Source of the DNA: JAKSUT01 sp045616505
GTDB taxonomy: Bacteria > Cyanobacteriota > Vampirovibrionia > Gastranaerophilales > Gastranaerophilaceae
Reading direction: 5' to 3'
Assembly (NCBI GenBank): GCA_045616505.1
Contig: JAZLGV010000051.1
Coordinates: 1-8,876 of the forward strand
Length of the DNA: 8,876 bases
The notes below the pieces were generated by a model. The model did no database searches. It saw only the letters and a list, made by a program, of their open reading frames with translations, and had not been told where the DNA came from. A program made the position numbers and the translations under genes. Below, piece by piece: positions 1 to 6,675 of this stretch (its first letter is position 1; each line of letters opens with the position of its first letter).

Positions 1-1
1 A

Positions 2-1249
2 AAAACACGTATTAAGCAACTTACAGATGAAGGTAATTTTAATGCAAAATTAGCTCTTGAGCAGCTTCATGATATTGATAAATATATTGCAGCCGTTCAG
101 CTTGGTATTACAATGGCGAGTATCGCTTTAGGTTGGGTTGGTGAAAGTACAATTGCAAGAATGATTGAGCCTTGCTTTAATTTTCTATCTCATAACTCAC
201 AACTTGTTGTAACTCATTCTATTTCAACAACAATGGCTTATATTTTGATAACTATAATGCATGTAGTTTTAGGTGAAATGATACCGAAATCAATTACTTT
301 GCAATTTCCAGAAAAAATTTCTTTGATGGTTGCATTTCCAATGAAGATTTTACTTGTAATATTTAATCCTGCAGTTGTGATTTTAAACGGTTTTGCAAAT
401 GTGATTTTGAAAATTTTGCATATCCCAATTTCTCAAACTTCTCATTTAGCTCATTCAATAGAAGAATTAAATATGCTAATCAACGCATCTTATAAAGATG
501 GTGTTTTAAATGAAACAGAAAAAGATATGTTGCAAAATGTATTCAAGTTCTCAGATTTGACTGCAAAACAAGTTATGATTTCAAGAACAGATGCAGTTTG
601 CATTCCTGTTGATATTTCTTATGATGAATTAATAAAGATTACAACAGAAGTTCAATATACAAGATATCCTGTTTATGATGAGGATTTAGACCATATCGTT
701 GGTATTATTCACGCAAAAGATTTGTTTGCTATTTCAACAACAGAGCATAGTGCTTTTTCTGTTAATAAAATTTTGCGTCCAGCAATATTAGTTCCTGAAA
801 CAATAACTATGGATAATTTGGTTTTGGAATTTAAAAAACGCAAAGGTCAAATGGCTATTGTGGTTGATGAATTCGGTGGAACATCTGGTATTGTTACATT
901 AGAAGATGTAATGGAAGAAATATTTGGCGAAGTTCAAGACGAATTTGATGAAGAAGAAGCTGATATAAAACAAGTTGCAGAAAATACATATTTAGTAAAT
1001 GCAATTTTGAGAATGGATGAACTTGGCGAATTCTTTGAACAAGATTTGATTGAAGATGAAGATGTTGATACTATCGGTGGTTTAGTTGTTAAGTATCTTG
1101 GTCGTCTTGCTGTTGTTGGTGATGTTGTTCAAATTCAAAATATGGAATGTCATGTAAAAGAAATTGATGGCGCAAGAATTACAAAAATATTGATTATAAG
1201 AAAACCAGAAGTTGAAAGTGGTAAAGAAAAATTTGAAGAAAGTTTTTAA
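2..1249 (+). CDS. CNNM/CorC-HlyC family membrane protein with CBS pair, 5' partial
   Basis: The frame is open from the first bases of the window, so the N-terminus lies outside; an ATG at 113 is internal. The 37 residues before it (KTRIKQLTDEGN...LAAVQLGIT-like, here IAAVQLGIT) are the typical DUF21/CNNM segment. About 415 residues are visible. Bases 2 to about 430 encode the rest of the membrane domain, with hydrophobic spans and the GEMIPKSI motif at about 272-295. A CBS domain pair follows at about 569-735 and 773-937; the second contains VVDEFGGTSGIVTLEDVMEEI, which is characteristic. An acidic linker leads to a CorC_HlyC domain at about 959-1198 (DTIGGLV, GD motif). Family members are annotated as magnesium/cobalt efflux proteins or, historically, hemolysins; direct transport is shown for only some, so the substrate is unproven. 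It converges on the next gene with one base between stop codons. Family assignment is very secure. Confidence 0.95.
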   Translation, partial: KTRIKQLTDEGNFNAKLALEQLHDIDKYIAAVQLGITMASIALGWVGESTIARMIEPCFNFLSHNSQLVVTHSISTTMAYILITIMHVVLGEMIPKSITLQFPEKISLMVAFPMKILLVIFNPAVVILNGFANVILKILHIPISQTSHLAHSIEELNMLINASYKDGVLNETEKDMLQNVFKFSDLTAKQVMISRTDAVCIPVDISYDELIKITTEVQYTRYPVYDEDLDHIVGIIHAKDLFAISTTEHSAFSVNKILRPAILVPETITMDNLVLEFKKRKGQMAIVVDEFGGTSGIVTLEDVMEEIFGEVQDEFDEEEADIKQVAENTYLVNAILRMDELGEFFEQDLIEDEDVDTIGGLVVKYLGRLAVVGDVVQIQNMECHVKEIDGARITKILIIRKPEVESGKEKFEESF

Positions 1250-1250
1250 T

Positions 1251-1589
1251 TTATTCTTCGCTAGGTAAGTATTTTTGCCAATCTTCTGACATGTCTTTTA
1301 TAAAATTGTGTGCATCGATTACGTCATCAACTGTTATTGCAGGGTTTTTGTCTTGTATAACAAGTTCTAAATCTTTTTGTGATGTCGCTTTTTGGTCATT
1401 GTTTATACTTAAAAATGCTGTTCCAAATTCTTTGCCACAATTTTGACAAGTTAAATTTATTACTAAAAGATTTTTTTCTTCTCTAATAATTTCAACTGAA
1501 TTTTTGTCAAAATCCGCTTTGCATTTTGAGCAACACATATTTTTTAGTAATGTCGTAAAGTCGTATTTCATAATTAAAAATTTTACCAT
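1251..1589 (-). CDS. small zinc-ribbon protein, function unknown
   Basis: This encodes 112 residues with two CxxC pairs, C20-S-K-C23 and C48-Q-N-C51, 24 residues apart, consistent with one structural zinc site of zinc-ribbon type. The C-terminal half is acidic and contains DDVIDAHNFIKDMSEDWQKYL, predicted helical. There is no signal peptide or membrane span, so it is probably cytoplasmic. I do not recognise a named family. The start is uncertain: ATG 1589 and the in-frame ATG at 1571 (MKYDFTTLL) both lack a good ribosome binding site, and the shorter form looks more natural because the first six residues (MVKFLI) add nothing domain-like. The gene diverges from the small membrane peptide at 1659 and converges on the CNNM gene with no terminator between. 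The paired cysteines and a full-length frame support a real gene; function is open (nucleic-acid or protein binding would be typical). Confidence 0.75.
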   Translation of the reverse strand: MVKFLIMKYDFTTLLKNMCCSKCKADFDKNSVEIIREEKNLLVINLTCQNCGKEFGTAFLSINNDQKATSQKDLELVIQDKNPAITVDDVIDAHNFIKDMSEDWQKYLPSEE

Positions 1590-1646
1590 GACAAAAATAA
1601 CGTTTAAATATTTTTTAAATGTGGTACAAATTATTTGTAGCTATTT

Positions 1647-1651
1647 AGGAG
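1647..1651 (+). promoter_or_regulatory. ribosome binding site of the 32-residue peptide
   Basis: AGGAG lies 7 bases before the ATG at 1659. It is a near-ideal Shine-Dalgarno sequence and the main reason to accept a frame this short as a gene. Confidence 0.65.
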
Positions 1652-1658
1652 TGTAATC

Positions 1659-1757
1659 ATGGAAATTTTGAATTTATTTTTGTTTGGTTTTATTGTTTAT
1701 GCTGCTTTAATTCTTATCCCTGGTGTTGTTGACGAGTTTAAAGCTCAACATCAATAA
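1659..1757 (+). CDS. 32-residue single-span membrane peptide
   Basis: This short frame is MEILNLFLFGFIVYAALILI followed by PGVVDEFKAQHQ and TAA. Residues 3-20 form one hydrophobic span; the C-terminal twelve residues are polar and charged. Three signals support translation: an AGGAG ribosome binding site at optimal distance, an independent transcription unit closed by an intrinsic terminator at 1789-1813, and an orderly membrane-peptide composition. A weak extended -10 (TGG then TACAAA at 1625-1630) sits upstream, without a clear -35. The format resembles the one-helix subunits of membrane complexes and small toxin or regulator peptides, but I recognise no family and claim no homology. It lies between the divergent zinc-ribbon gene and rsmH. 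A type I toxin would normally have an antisense RNA; none is evident. Confidence reflects the signals, not similarity. Confidence 0.6.
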   Translation: MEILNLFLFGFIVYAALILIPGVVDEFKAQHQ

Positions 1758-1788
1758 TTCGTTTATGTATAATTATAAAAATTTAATA

Positions 1789-1813
1789 ACGACATTTTGA
1801 TGTCGTCCTTTTT
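1789..1813 (+). terminator. intrinsic terminator after the 32-residue peptide
   Basis: A perfect 7-bp stem, ACGACAT (1789-1795) with ATGTCGT (1800-1806), closes a TTTG loop and is followed by CC and a run of five T (1809-1813). It ends the short upstream unit before rsmH. The stem is modest, so some read-through into rsmH is possible. Confidence 0.7.
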
Positions 1814-1825
1814 GCATGATAAAAT
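1797..1825 (+). promoter_or_regulatory. candidate promoter of rsmH-ftsL
   Basis: A -35 TTGATG (1797-1802) and a -10 TAAAAT (1820-1825) are separated by 17 bases, and TGA immediately before the -10 supplies an extended -10 TGN element. Transcription would begin near 1832, giving a leader of about 18 bases that just contains the ribosome binding site. The -35 overlaps the loop and right arm of the preceding terminator. Confidence 0.5.
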
Positions 1826-1834
1826 TCTTTTATC

Positions 1835-1840
1835 AAGGAG
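1835..1840 (+). promoter_or_regulatory. ribosome binding site fixing the TTG start of rsmH
   Basis: AAGGAG lies 9 bases before TTG 1850. No ATG is available nearby upstream in frame, and the residues that follow (EFKHYTVMKNEAVDAL) match the expected RsmH N-terminus, so the TTG start is well supported. Confidence 0.7.
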
Positions 1841-1849
1841 AATTTATCA

Positions 1850-2782
1850 TTGGAATTTAAACATTATACAGTAATGAAAAATGAAGCCGTTGATGCTTTA
1901 AATTGTCAAGACGGAAAGATATATGTTGATGCTACTCTTGGTGGTGGCGGACATAGTGAACTTATCCTGCAAAGAATAAAGCCTTCTGGTCGATTAATCT
2001 CTTTTGATATTGATAATGATGCTATTTGTGCAGCCAAAGAAAGATTAAAAGATTATGAAAATTTAACAATTGTTAAGCAATCTTATACAAATGTAAAGAA
2101 AGTTTTACAAGATTTAGGTATTGAAAAAATTACTGGTGGAATACTTTTTGATTTGGGTGCTTCATACCATCAACTCACTTGTCAGGAGCGAGGTTTCAGT
2201 TTTATGAAAGATGCTCCACTTGATATGAGATTTGATGAAAGTGCTGATTTTACAGCTTATGACGTGGTTAATACCTATAAAGAAGCTGATTTGGTGCGTG
2301 TTTTTAGCGAATATGGAGAGGAAAGATTTTCAAAAAGAATTGCTAAATGTATAGTAGAAAAAAGAAAGGTCAAAAGTATTGAAACTACTGGCGAATTAGC
2401 GAATTTGATAGTTGAGTGTACCCCTCGTGTAAAATCGTCTGTTCACCCTGCTACAAGAGTATTTCAGGCAATAAGAATTGAAGTTAATCAAGAGTTAACA
2501 AATGTAAAAAAAACATTGAATGATTGTTTGGAAATATTAGCGGATGGTGCTATAATATCAGTAATAAGTTTTCATTCACTTGAAGATAGATTAGTGAAGC
2601 AATTTTTCAAATATGAGTCTTTAAAGTGTAAATGTGATAAAACTCAAATGATATGTAACTGTGAGCCTCCTAGATTGGAGCTTGTTACCAAAAAACCAAT
2701 AATGGCTAGTATAGAAGAAGTAAGATTAAACCCCCCTTCAAGAAGTGCAAAGCTAAGAATTGCAAAAAGGGTAAATGTCTAG
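1850..2782 (+). CDS. rsmH: 16S rRNA (cytosine(1402)-N(4))-methyltransferase RsmH (MraW)
   Basis: RsmH uses S-adenosylmethionine to methylate N4 of C1402 in 16S rRNA, in the decoding centre of the 30S subunit. The 310 residues match the usual length. Visible hallmarks in order: HYTVM near the N-terminus, the SAM-binding VDATLGGGGHS at 26-36, FDID at 52-55, FDLGAS at 100-105, RGFSF and PLDMRFD at 114-129, HPATRVFQAIRIEVN at 199-213, ISFHSLEDRLVK at 239-250, a CKC...CNC cysteine cluster at 260-271, and a C-terminal PSRSAKLRIAKR. In the common DLGVSS motif this protein has DLGASY, a small departure. It starts with TTG. The stop codon overlaps the region of the next gene's ribosome binding site, and ftsL follows after 12 bases, the usual order in the division and cell wall cluster. 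Identification is secure. Confidence 0.97.
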   Translation: MEFKHYTVMKNEAVDALNCQDGKIYVDATLGGGGHSELILQRIKPSGRLISFDIDNDAICAAKERLKDYENLTIVKQSYTNVKKVLQDLGIEKITGGILFDLGASYHQLTCQERGFSFMKDAPLDMRFDESADFTAYDVVNTYKEADLVRVFSEYGEERFSKRIAKCIVEKRKVKSIETTGELANLIVECTPRVKSSVHPATRVFQAIRIEVNQELTNVKKTLNDCLEILADGAIISVISFHSLEDRLVKQFFKYESLKCKCDKTQMICNCEPPRLELVTKKPIMASIEEVRLNPPSRSAKLRIAKRVNV

Positions 2783-2786
2783 GGAG
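2781..2786 (+). promoter_or_regulatory. ribosome binding site fixing the TTG start of ftsL
   Basis: AGGGAG overlaps the rsmH stop codon (TAG 2780-2782) and lies 8 bases before TTG 2795. The overlap suggests translational coupling of the two genes. Confidence 0.6.
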
Positions 2787-2794
2787 TAACATAA

Positions 2795-3259
2795 TTGAGC
2801 ATAGCAAATGCAATAGAAGAAGTTTCTGAAATTAGAAGTGGTAGATATAGCAAAAATGTATCTTCTCCTTTTACATCTGTTTCTGCTCCTGTTATCAGAG
2901 GGTTTTTTCCAAGAGAGGAAGAAAAGAAAGAGATGTCAATCAGAAAAGTTAATAGCACTTTAGCCGTTTTTTTGGTTGTTTCAATTATTGTAACTGCAGT
3001 TAGTTATTATTTTGCTACTGCAAATGAAATTGTTTTAAATGATTTAAGTCGTCAAACAGTTGTTTTGAATGATGAAAATGCAGATTTGCAAAATAAATTA
3101 GATAAATTGAAATCTTTTAATAATGTTGATATGTCAATTCAACATACAAATTTATTGAAAAAAGCACAACAAGTAATTGAAGTTCAAGCTGTTGGCTCAA
3201 AAAGTATTTCTGATAAAACTAATAAACCTAAAGCAGTTGTTTGGGATATTGGTTATTAA
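2795..3259 (+). CDS. ftsL: FtsL/DivIC-like septum formation protein
   Basis: FtsL is a bitopic membrane protein that joins FtsB/DivIC and FtsQ/DivIB in the divisome and helps activate septal peptidoglycan synthesis. The 154 residues have the expected layout: a cytoplasmic N-terminal part of about 54 residues, one membrane span at about 55-75 (LAVFLVVSIIVTAVSYYFAT), then a predicted coiled coil at about 78-128 rich in L, N, D and K, and a short tail ending VVWDIGY. FtsL proteins diverge strongly, so the call rests mainly on topology and on position directly after rsmH, where ftsL normally sits. The N-terminal part is longer than in many FtsL proteins; an internal ATG at 2933 (MSIRKVNS) would give a shorter form, but the AGGGAG before TTG 2795 favours the long one. 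ftsI does not follow, so the usual cluster is broken here by a terminator. Confidence 0.8.
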   Translation: MSIANAIEEVSEIRSGRYSKNVSSPFTSVSAPVIRGFFPREEEKKEMSIRKVNSTLAVFLVVSIIVTAVSYYFATANEIVLNDLSRQTVVLNDENADLQNKLDKLKSFNNVDMSIQHTNLLKKAQQVIEVQAVGSKSISDKTNKPKAVVWDIGY

Positions 3260-3269
3260 TAAAATTATT

Positions 3270-3306
3270 AAAAAAGAGGCAAATCTAAAAGATTTGCCTC
3301 TTTTTT
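3270..3306. terminator. bidirectional intrinsic terminator between ftsL and ricT
   Basis: The arms AAAAAAGAGGCAAATCT (3270-3286) and AGATTTGCCTCTTTTTT (3290-3306) are perfectly complementary over 17 bp with an AAA loop. A-run on the left and T-run on the right make it work on both strands, ending ftsL (+) 10 bases after its stop and ricT (-) 14 bases after its stop. Confidence 0.95.
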
Positions 3307-3320
3307 GTTGTCTTATTTTC

Positions 3321-4247
3321 TTAAACATTACCTGTTGAACTATTTCTGTCGTCTTCAAGTTGTTTAAGTTGTTTCATATCAATTTTTTCACCTGTCGCAT
3401 ATTGGTTTGTATTTGGTAAATTATTAAGTTCTACATTTACTTCTGCATCAACCATTTCTATGTCTTGTTTTGTGTATTCTTTTGTCTTTCCATCTTCAAG
3501 TTTTACAGAAATTTTTGAAGATAAGAATTGTAGCGAGAATACTTTTCCTAAACCGTCTGGAGTCATTACAGAAGAACCTATAGGTGGCATTCCTTTAGCT
3601 GCTTCAATGTAATTTGAGTATTCGTAGTTTAGGCAGCAAAGCAATCTTCCGCAAGTTCCTGAAATTTTTCCAGGAGCAATTGGCATACCTTGATCTTTTG
3701 CTAATTTTATATTTGTTGTTTCAAATTTTCTTAAAAATCCGCAGCAACAGAATGGTTTGCCGCAAATTCCGCAACCTTCTACGATAGAAGTTTCATCTCT
3801 TACTCCAATGTGTCTTAAATCGATTCTTATGCGTTTAAATGTTTGAGTTAAGTCTTTTAGAAGTTCTCTAAAGTCAACTCTTTCAGGTGCAGTATAGTAG
3901 AATGTGATTTTTTTTCTGTCAAAAGTAATTCTACATTGTACCAAGTGCATTCCAAGTTTGTGTTTTGCAATCAAAGACTGACATTTTAGCAAACTTTCAA
4001 TTTCTTCTTCTTTTAGTTTTTTAAGGGTTTCTAAATCGTTTTCGTTTAAGACTTTTATTAATGTAAGTTCTTCAACTTTTGATTTTTCCCATTGTTTAGA
4101 AATTTCAGAATTTACAGTAAAAACTTTTACTGCTTCTTCACCTTTATCTGTTGTTACTAAAACCATATCTCCATCTTTAACTTCCTTTCCTTCAGGAACT
4201 CTTAATGGATGAAAAGTATTTTTTATTAATCTTACGGCATATTTCAT
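3321..4247 (-). CDS. ricT: PSP1-domain protein, RicT/YaaT-like
   Basis: The 308 residues carry the PSP1 C-terminal domain (about 60-150, with YTAPERVDFRELLKDL and RIDLRHIGVRDE) and the cysteine-rich region that marks bacterial PSP1 proteins: GCGICGKPFCCCGFL at 158-172 (C159, C162, C167-169) and GTCGRLLCCLNYEY at 197-210 (C199, C204, C205). In Bacillus subtilis RicT (YaaT) works with RicA and RicF in a complex that carries Fe-S clusters and promotes RNase Y-dependent mRNA maturation, affecting sporulation, competence and biofilm. Whether that role holds here is inference. The tail after about 270 is Asn-rich and of low complexity. It is the last gene of the minus-strand cluster, 22 bases after gpsA, with no clear ribosome binding site of its own, and ends at the strong terminator 3270-3306. 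Family call is secure; the symbol is by homology. Confidence 0.9.
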   Translation of the reverse strand: MKYAVRLIKNTFHPLRVPEGKEVKDGDMVLVTTDKGEEAVKVFTVNSEISKQWEKSKVEELTLIKVLNENDLETLKKLKEEEIESLLKCQSLIAKHKLGMHLVQCRITFDRKKITFYYTAPERVDFRELLKDLTQTFKRIRIDLRHIGVRDETSIVEGCGICGKPFCCCGFLRKFETTNIKLAKDQGMPIAPGKISGTCGRLLCCLNYEYSNYIEAAKGMPPIGSSVMTPDGLGKVFSLQFLSSKISVKLEDGKTKEYTKQDIEMVDAEVNVELNNLPNTNQYATGEKIDMKQLKQLEDDRNSSTGNV

Positions 4248-4269
4248 ATTTTTATTTGTTCATTACGTT

Positions 4270-5271
4270 TTAGACGTAACATTCCTCTTCTTTCAATTTT
4301 CTATTCATAAGTTTTTCAAGCAGTGCTTCTGGTGTTATATCTGTGTAAACTGCTTCATATATTGCACTTGAAACAGGTACTTCAATGTTTAATTTTTTAG
4401 CTAATTCGCAAACAGCTTTTGAAGTTTTTACACCTTCTGCAACTGAACCAAGTTCATTAAGTATATCGTTGATTTTTTTACCTTTTGCAAGCATTGAACC
4501 AACTGTGTAGTTTCTAGACATTGGGCTTGAGCAAGTTGCAATTAAATCGCCCATGCCAGAAAGTCCGTATAGTGTTGAAGGACTTGCACCAAGTTTAATA
4601 CTTACTCTGATAATTTCAGCCATACCTCTTGTAAGTAAAGCACCTGCACAGTTGTCGCCTAAACCCATAGTGTGAGCAAAACCTGATGCGATAGCGATTA
4701 CGTTTTTCAAACTTCCACCAAGTTCAACACCGATTACGTCTTTATTTGTGTAAAGTCTGAATTTGCTAGGTACTGTACAGATTTTTTGAACTTTAGTTGC
4801 AATTTCCATATCGTCACTTGCAACAGAAGCCGCAGTTGGGCATCCCATTAGAACTTCTTTTGCAAGAGTTGGACCTGATAGGATTGCCAATTTTTGTTCA
4901 GGTAGAACATCTTTTATAACTTCAGACATTCTCATCAAAGATGGTAGTTCAATACCTTTAGATGCGTTTACCAAAATTTGATTTGATTTTATACCTGCAA
5001 CTTTTAATTGTTCACATACAGGTCTTATACCGTTTGTAGCAACAACTAAAAGGATTATTTCAGCACCTTCTATTGCTGTTTTTAAATCAGTTTCAATTTT
5101 TACTTTATCTTGAAGTTGTACTTCAAGTGGTTTTGAACAATGTTTATTTTTTGCTAAATCTTCTGATATATCGCTTTCTCTACCCCAAACAGTAACTTCA
5201 TTGAAGTTGTTTGTTAATAACCAAGCTAATGTTAATCCCCAACATCCTGGCCCAAGAACTGTAAGTTTCAT
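4270..5271 (-). CDS. gpsA: glycerol-3-phosphate dehydrogenase [NAD(P)+] GpsA
   Basis: GpsA reduces dihydroxyacetone phosphate to sn-glycerol 3-phosphate, the backbone for phospholipids, in the cytoplasm. The 333 residues match family length. The N-terminal nucleotide-binding motif is LGPGCWG (6-12), the family's GxGxWG pattern with P and C in the variable sites. Further motifs are NASKGIE (102-108), LSGPTLAKEV (131-140), the catalytic-lysine region VELGGSLKNVIAIASG (182-197, K189), GLSGMGDLIATCSS (236-249) and SRNYTVG (252-258). A GAGAGG ribosome binding site (5280-5285) lies 8 bases before the ATG. It is 17 bases after murQ and 22 before ricT in one transcription direction, so co-transcription is likely. 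In many bacteria gpsA sits near plsY or der; pairing with murQ is less common. Identification is secure. Confidence 0.97.
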   Translation of the reverse strand: MKLTVLGPGCWGLTLAWLLTNNFNEVTVWGRESDISEDLAKNKHCSKPLEVQLQDKVKIETDLKTAIEGAEIILLVVATNGIRPVCEQLKVAGIKSNQILVNASKGIELPSLMRMSEVIKDVLPEQKLAILSGPTLAKEVLMGCPTAASVASDDMEIATKVQKICTVPSKFRLYTNKDVIGVELGGSLKNVIAIASGFAHTMGLGDNCAGALLTRGMAEIIRVSIKLGASPSTLYGLSGMGDLIATCSSPMSRNYTVGSMLAKGKKINDILNELGSVAEGVKTSKAVCELAKKLNIEVPVSSAIYEAVYTDITPEALLEKLMNRKLKEEECYV

Positions 5272-5288
5272 ATATTTAACCTCTCAAA

Positions 5289-6164
5289 TTATATTATTTT
5301 TCTAAGTATTCCGTTGTGTTTTTTTAGTTCAAGTCTTGCTTTTGCTACATCAATATTTAATTTTAATGCAACAATCGCAACTTTTATTTCCCAACTGCTT
5401 TTCATAAGCATTGCAAGTGCGTCTGCCATACTAACTTCTGCAATTTGAGAAACGATTTTTATTGCTCTGTCTTTTAATTTTTCGTTTGTTGCTTTTAGGT
5501 CAATCATAAAGTTTTCGTATGTTTTACCTATTTTTATCATTGAGCCTGTTGAAAGCATATTTAATATCATTTTTTGAGCTGTACCAGCTTTAAGTCTGCT
5601 AGAACCTGCAATAACTTCTGGACCAACTTCTGCACAAATCACAAGTCCGGCTTCGTCTGCAATTTTTCCTTCAGAGTTACAAGTAACAGCAATTGTTTTT
5701 GTTTTTGCAGTTTCAGCTTGTTTTAAAACTCCTAATAAATATTTAGGATTTCCGCTGGCTGAAATTACCACGCAAACGTCGTCAGAAGTTAAGACTTTTG
5801 CATCATTAATTCCTGCTTCAAAATCATCTTCTGCGCCTTCTACAGCAGTTTTAAATGCAACATCTCCACCAGCCATAATACCTTGAACCATATTCGGTTC
5901 TACTGAAAAAGTTGGTGGACATTCAGAAGCATCAAGTATTCCTAATCTGCCTGATGTACCTGCACCGAAATAGTATAATTTTCCACCTTTTAAAAATTGT
6001 CTTGAAATTATATCAATGGCTTCTGCAATATGTTCAGATTCTTCTGCTACTGCACCTGCTACAATTTTATCTTCTTCTGTCATTTGTTTTACCATTTCTA
6101 AAGTAGAAACGATATCTATATCTTTTGTGTTTTCATTGCGATATTCGGTAATTACTTCTGTCAT
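5289..6164 (-). CDS. murQ: N-acetylmuramic acid 6-phosphate etherase MurQ
   Basis: MurQ cleaves the lactyl ether of MurNAc 6-phosphate to give GlcNAc 6-phosphate and D-lactate, a step of peptidoglycan recycling or MurNAc uptake. The 291 residues are close to the usual 300 or so. The SIS sugar-isomerase fold shows FGAGTSGRLGILDASECPPTF (66-86), VEGAEDD (108-114), ISASGNPKYLLG (134-145) and EVIAGSSRLKAGTAQKMILN (183-202). The two glutamates E81 and E112 align with the catalytic Glu83 and Glu114 of the E. coli enzyme. The C-terminal helices (from about 240) form the small UBA-like end domain seen in the family. A GGAG ribosome binding site is 5 bases before the ATG. No phosphotransferase transporter, AnmK or NagA lies beside it, so whether it recycles its own wall or uses external MurNAc cannot be told here. 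Confidence 0.96.
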   Translation of the reverse strand: MTEVITEYRNENTKDIDIVSTLEMVKQMTEEDKIVAGAVAEESEHIAEAIDIISRQFLKGGKLYYFGAGTSGRLGILDASECPPTFSVEPNMVQGIMAGGDVAFKTAVEGAEDDFEAGINDAKVLTSDDVCVVISASGNPKYLLGVLKQAETAKTKTIAVTCNSEGKIADEAGLVICAEVGPEVIAGSSRLKAGTAQKMILNMLSTGSMIKIGKTYENFMIDLKATNEKLKDRAIKIVSQIAEVSMADALAMLMKSSWEIKVAIVALKLNIDVAKARLELKKHNGILRKII

Positions 6165-6187
6165 GTTTGCTCCGGACTATGTGATAA

Positions 6188-6652
6188 CTATATTAATTCC
6201 ATTACGTTTGCCATTTCAATTGCAGATTTTGCAGCATCTGAACCTTTGTTTCCAGCTTTTGTTCCTGCTCTTTCAATAGCTTGTTCAATGTTGTCTGTTG
6301 TAAGAACTCCAAATATTACTGGAACTCCTGTTTCGATGCTTGCATGTGCTACACCTTTTGAAACTTCTGCACAAACGTAATCGTAATGTGACGTAGAACC
6401 TTTTATTACTGCACCAAGTGTAATTATGGCATTGAATTTTCCTGATTTTGCTAATTTTTGAGCAATAATTGGAATTTCAAATGCCCCTGGTGCCCAAACA
6501 ACAGTGATGTTTTCATCTTTTACACCATGTCTTGTTAATTCGTCAATAGCACCTGAAAGTAACTTTGATGTTATAAATTCGTTAAATCTTGATATTACAA
6601 TCCCAAATTTTTGGTCTGTTACTGTTAATTTCCCTTCAATAATATTTGCCAT
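6188..6652 (-). CDS. ribH: 6,7-dimethyl-8-ribityllumazine synthase RibH
   Basis: RibH condenses 5-amino-6-ribitylamino-uracil with 3,4-dihydroxy-2-butanone 4-phosphate to form lumazine, the penultimate step of riboflavin synthesis; the enzyme usually forms pentamers or 60-subunit shells. Starting at ATG 6652 gives 154 residues, the typical length. Motifs: GIVISRFNEFI (17-27), WAPGAFEIP (53-61), LGAVIKGSTSHYDYV (79-93) with the catalytic His89, and ERAGTKAGNKGSDAA (127-141). The start at 6652 is chosen over an in-frame ATG at 6694 because AAGGAG lies 6 bases upstream and the extra 14 residues are not part of the family; they also cover the promoter. It heads the cluster ribH-murQ-gpsA-ricT, 23 bases before murQ. 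Other rib genes are absent from the window, and the leader is too short for an FMN riboswitch. Confidence 0.97.
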   Translation of the reverse strand: MANIIEGKLTVTDQKFGIVISRFNEFITSKLLSGAIDELTRHGVKDENITVVWAPGAFEIPIIAQKLAKSGKFNAIITLGAVIKGSTSHYDYVCAEVSKGVAHASIETGVPVIFGVLTTDNIEQAIERAGTKAGNKGSDAAKSAIEMANVMELI

Positions 6653-6658
6653 TTTTAT

Positions 6659-6664
6659 CTCCTT
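6659..6664 (-). promoter_or_regulatory. ribosome binding site fixing the ribH start
   Basis: AAGGAG on the minus strand ends 6 bases before ATG 6652. It decides between this start and the upstream in-frame ATG at 6694, which has no such site. Confidence 0.85.
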
Positions 6665-6675
6665 ATATGTCAAAG

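Noticed and set aside
5912..6279. Plus-strand open frames antisense to murQ and ribH
   Set aside because: They are shadows of strongly conserved minus-strand genes, give Leu/Ser/Ile-rich low-complexity peptides and have no ribosome binding sites.
6668..6673. Exact minus-strand TTGACA as a -35 for ribH
   Set aside because: It abuts the ribosome binding site, and the matching -10 position falls in the coding region with no suitable hexamer.
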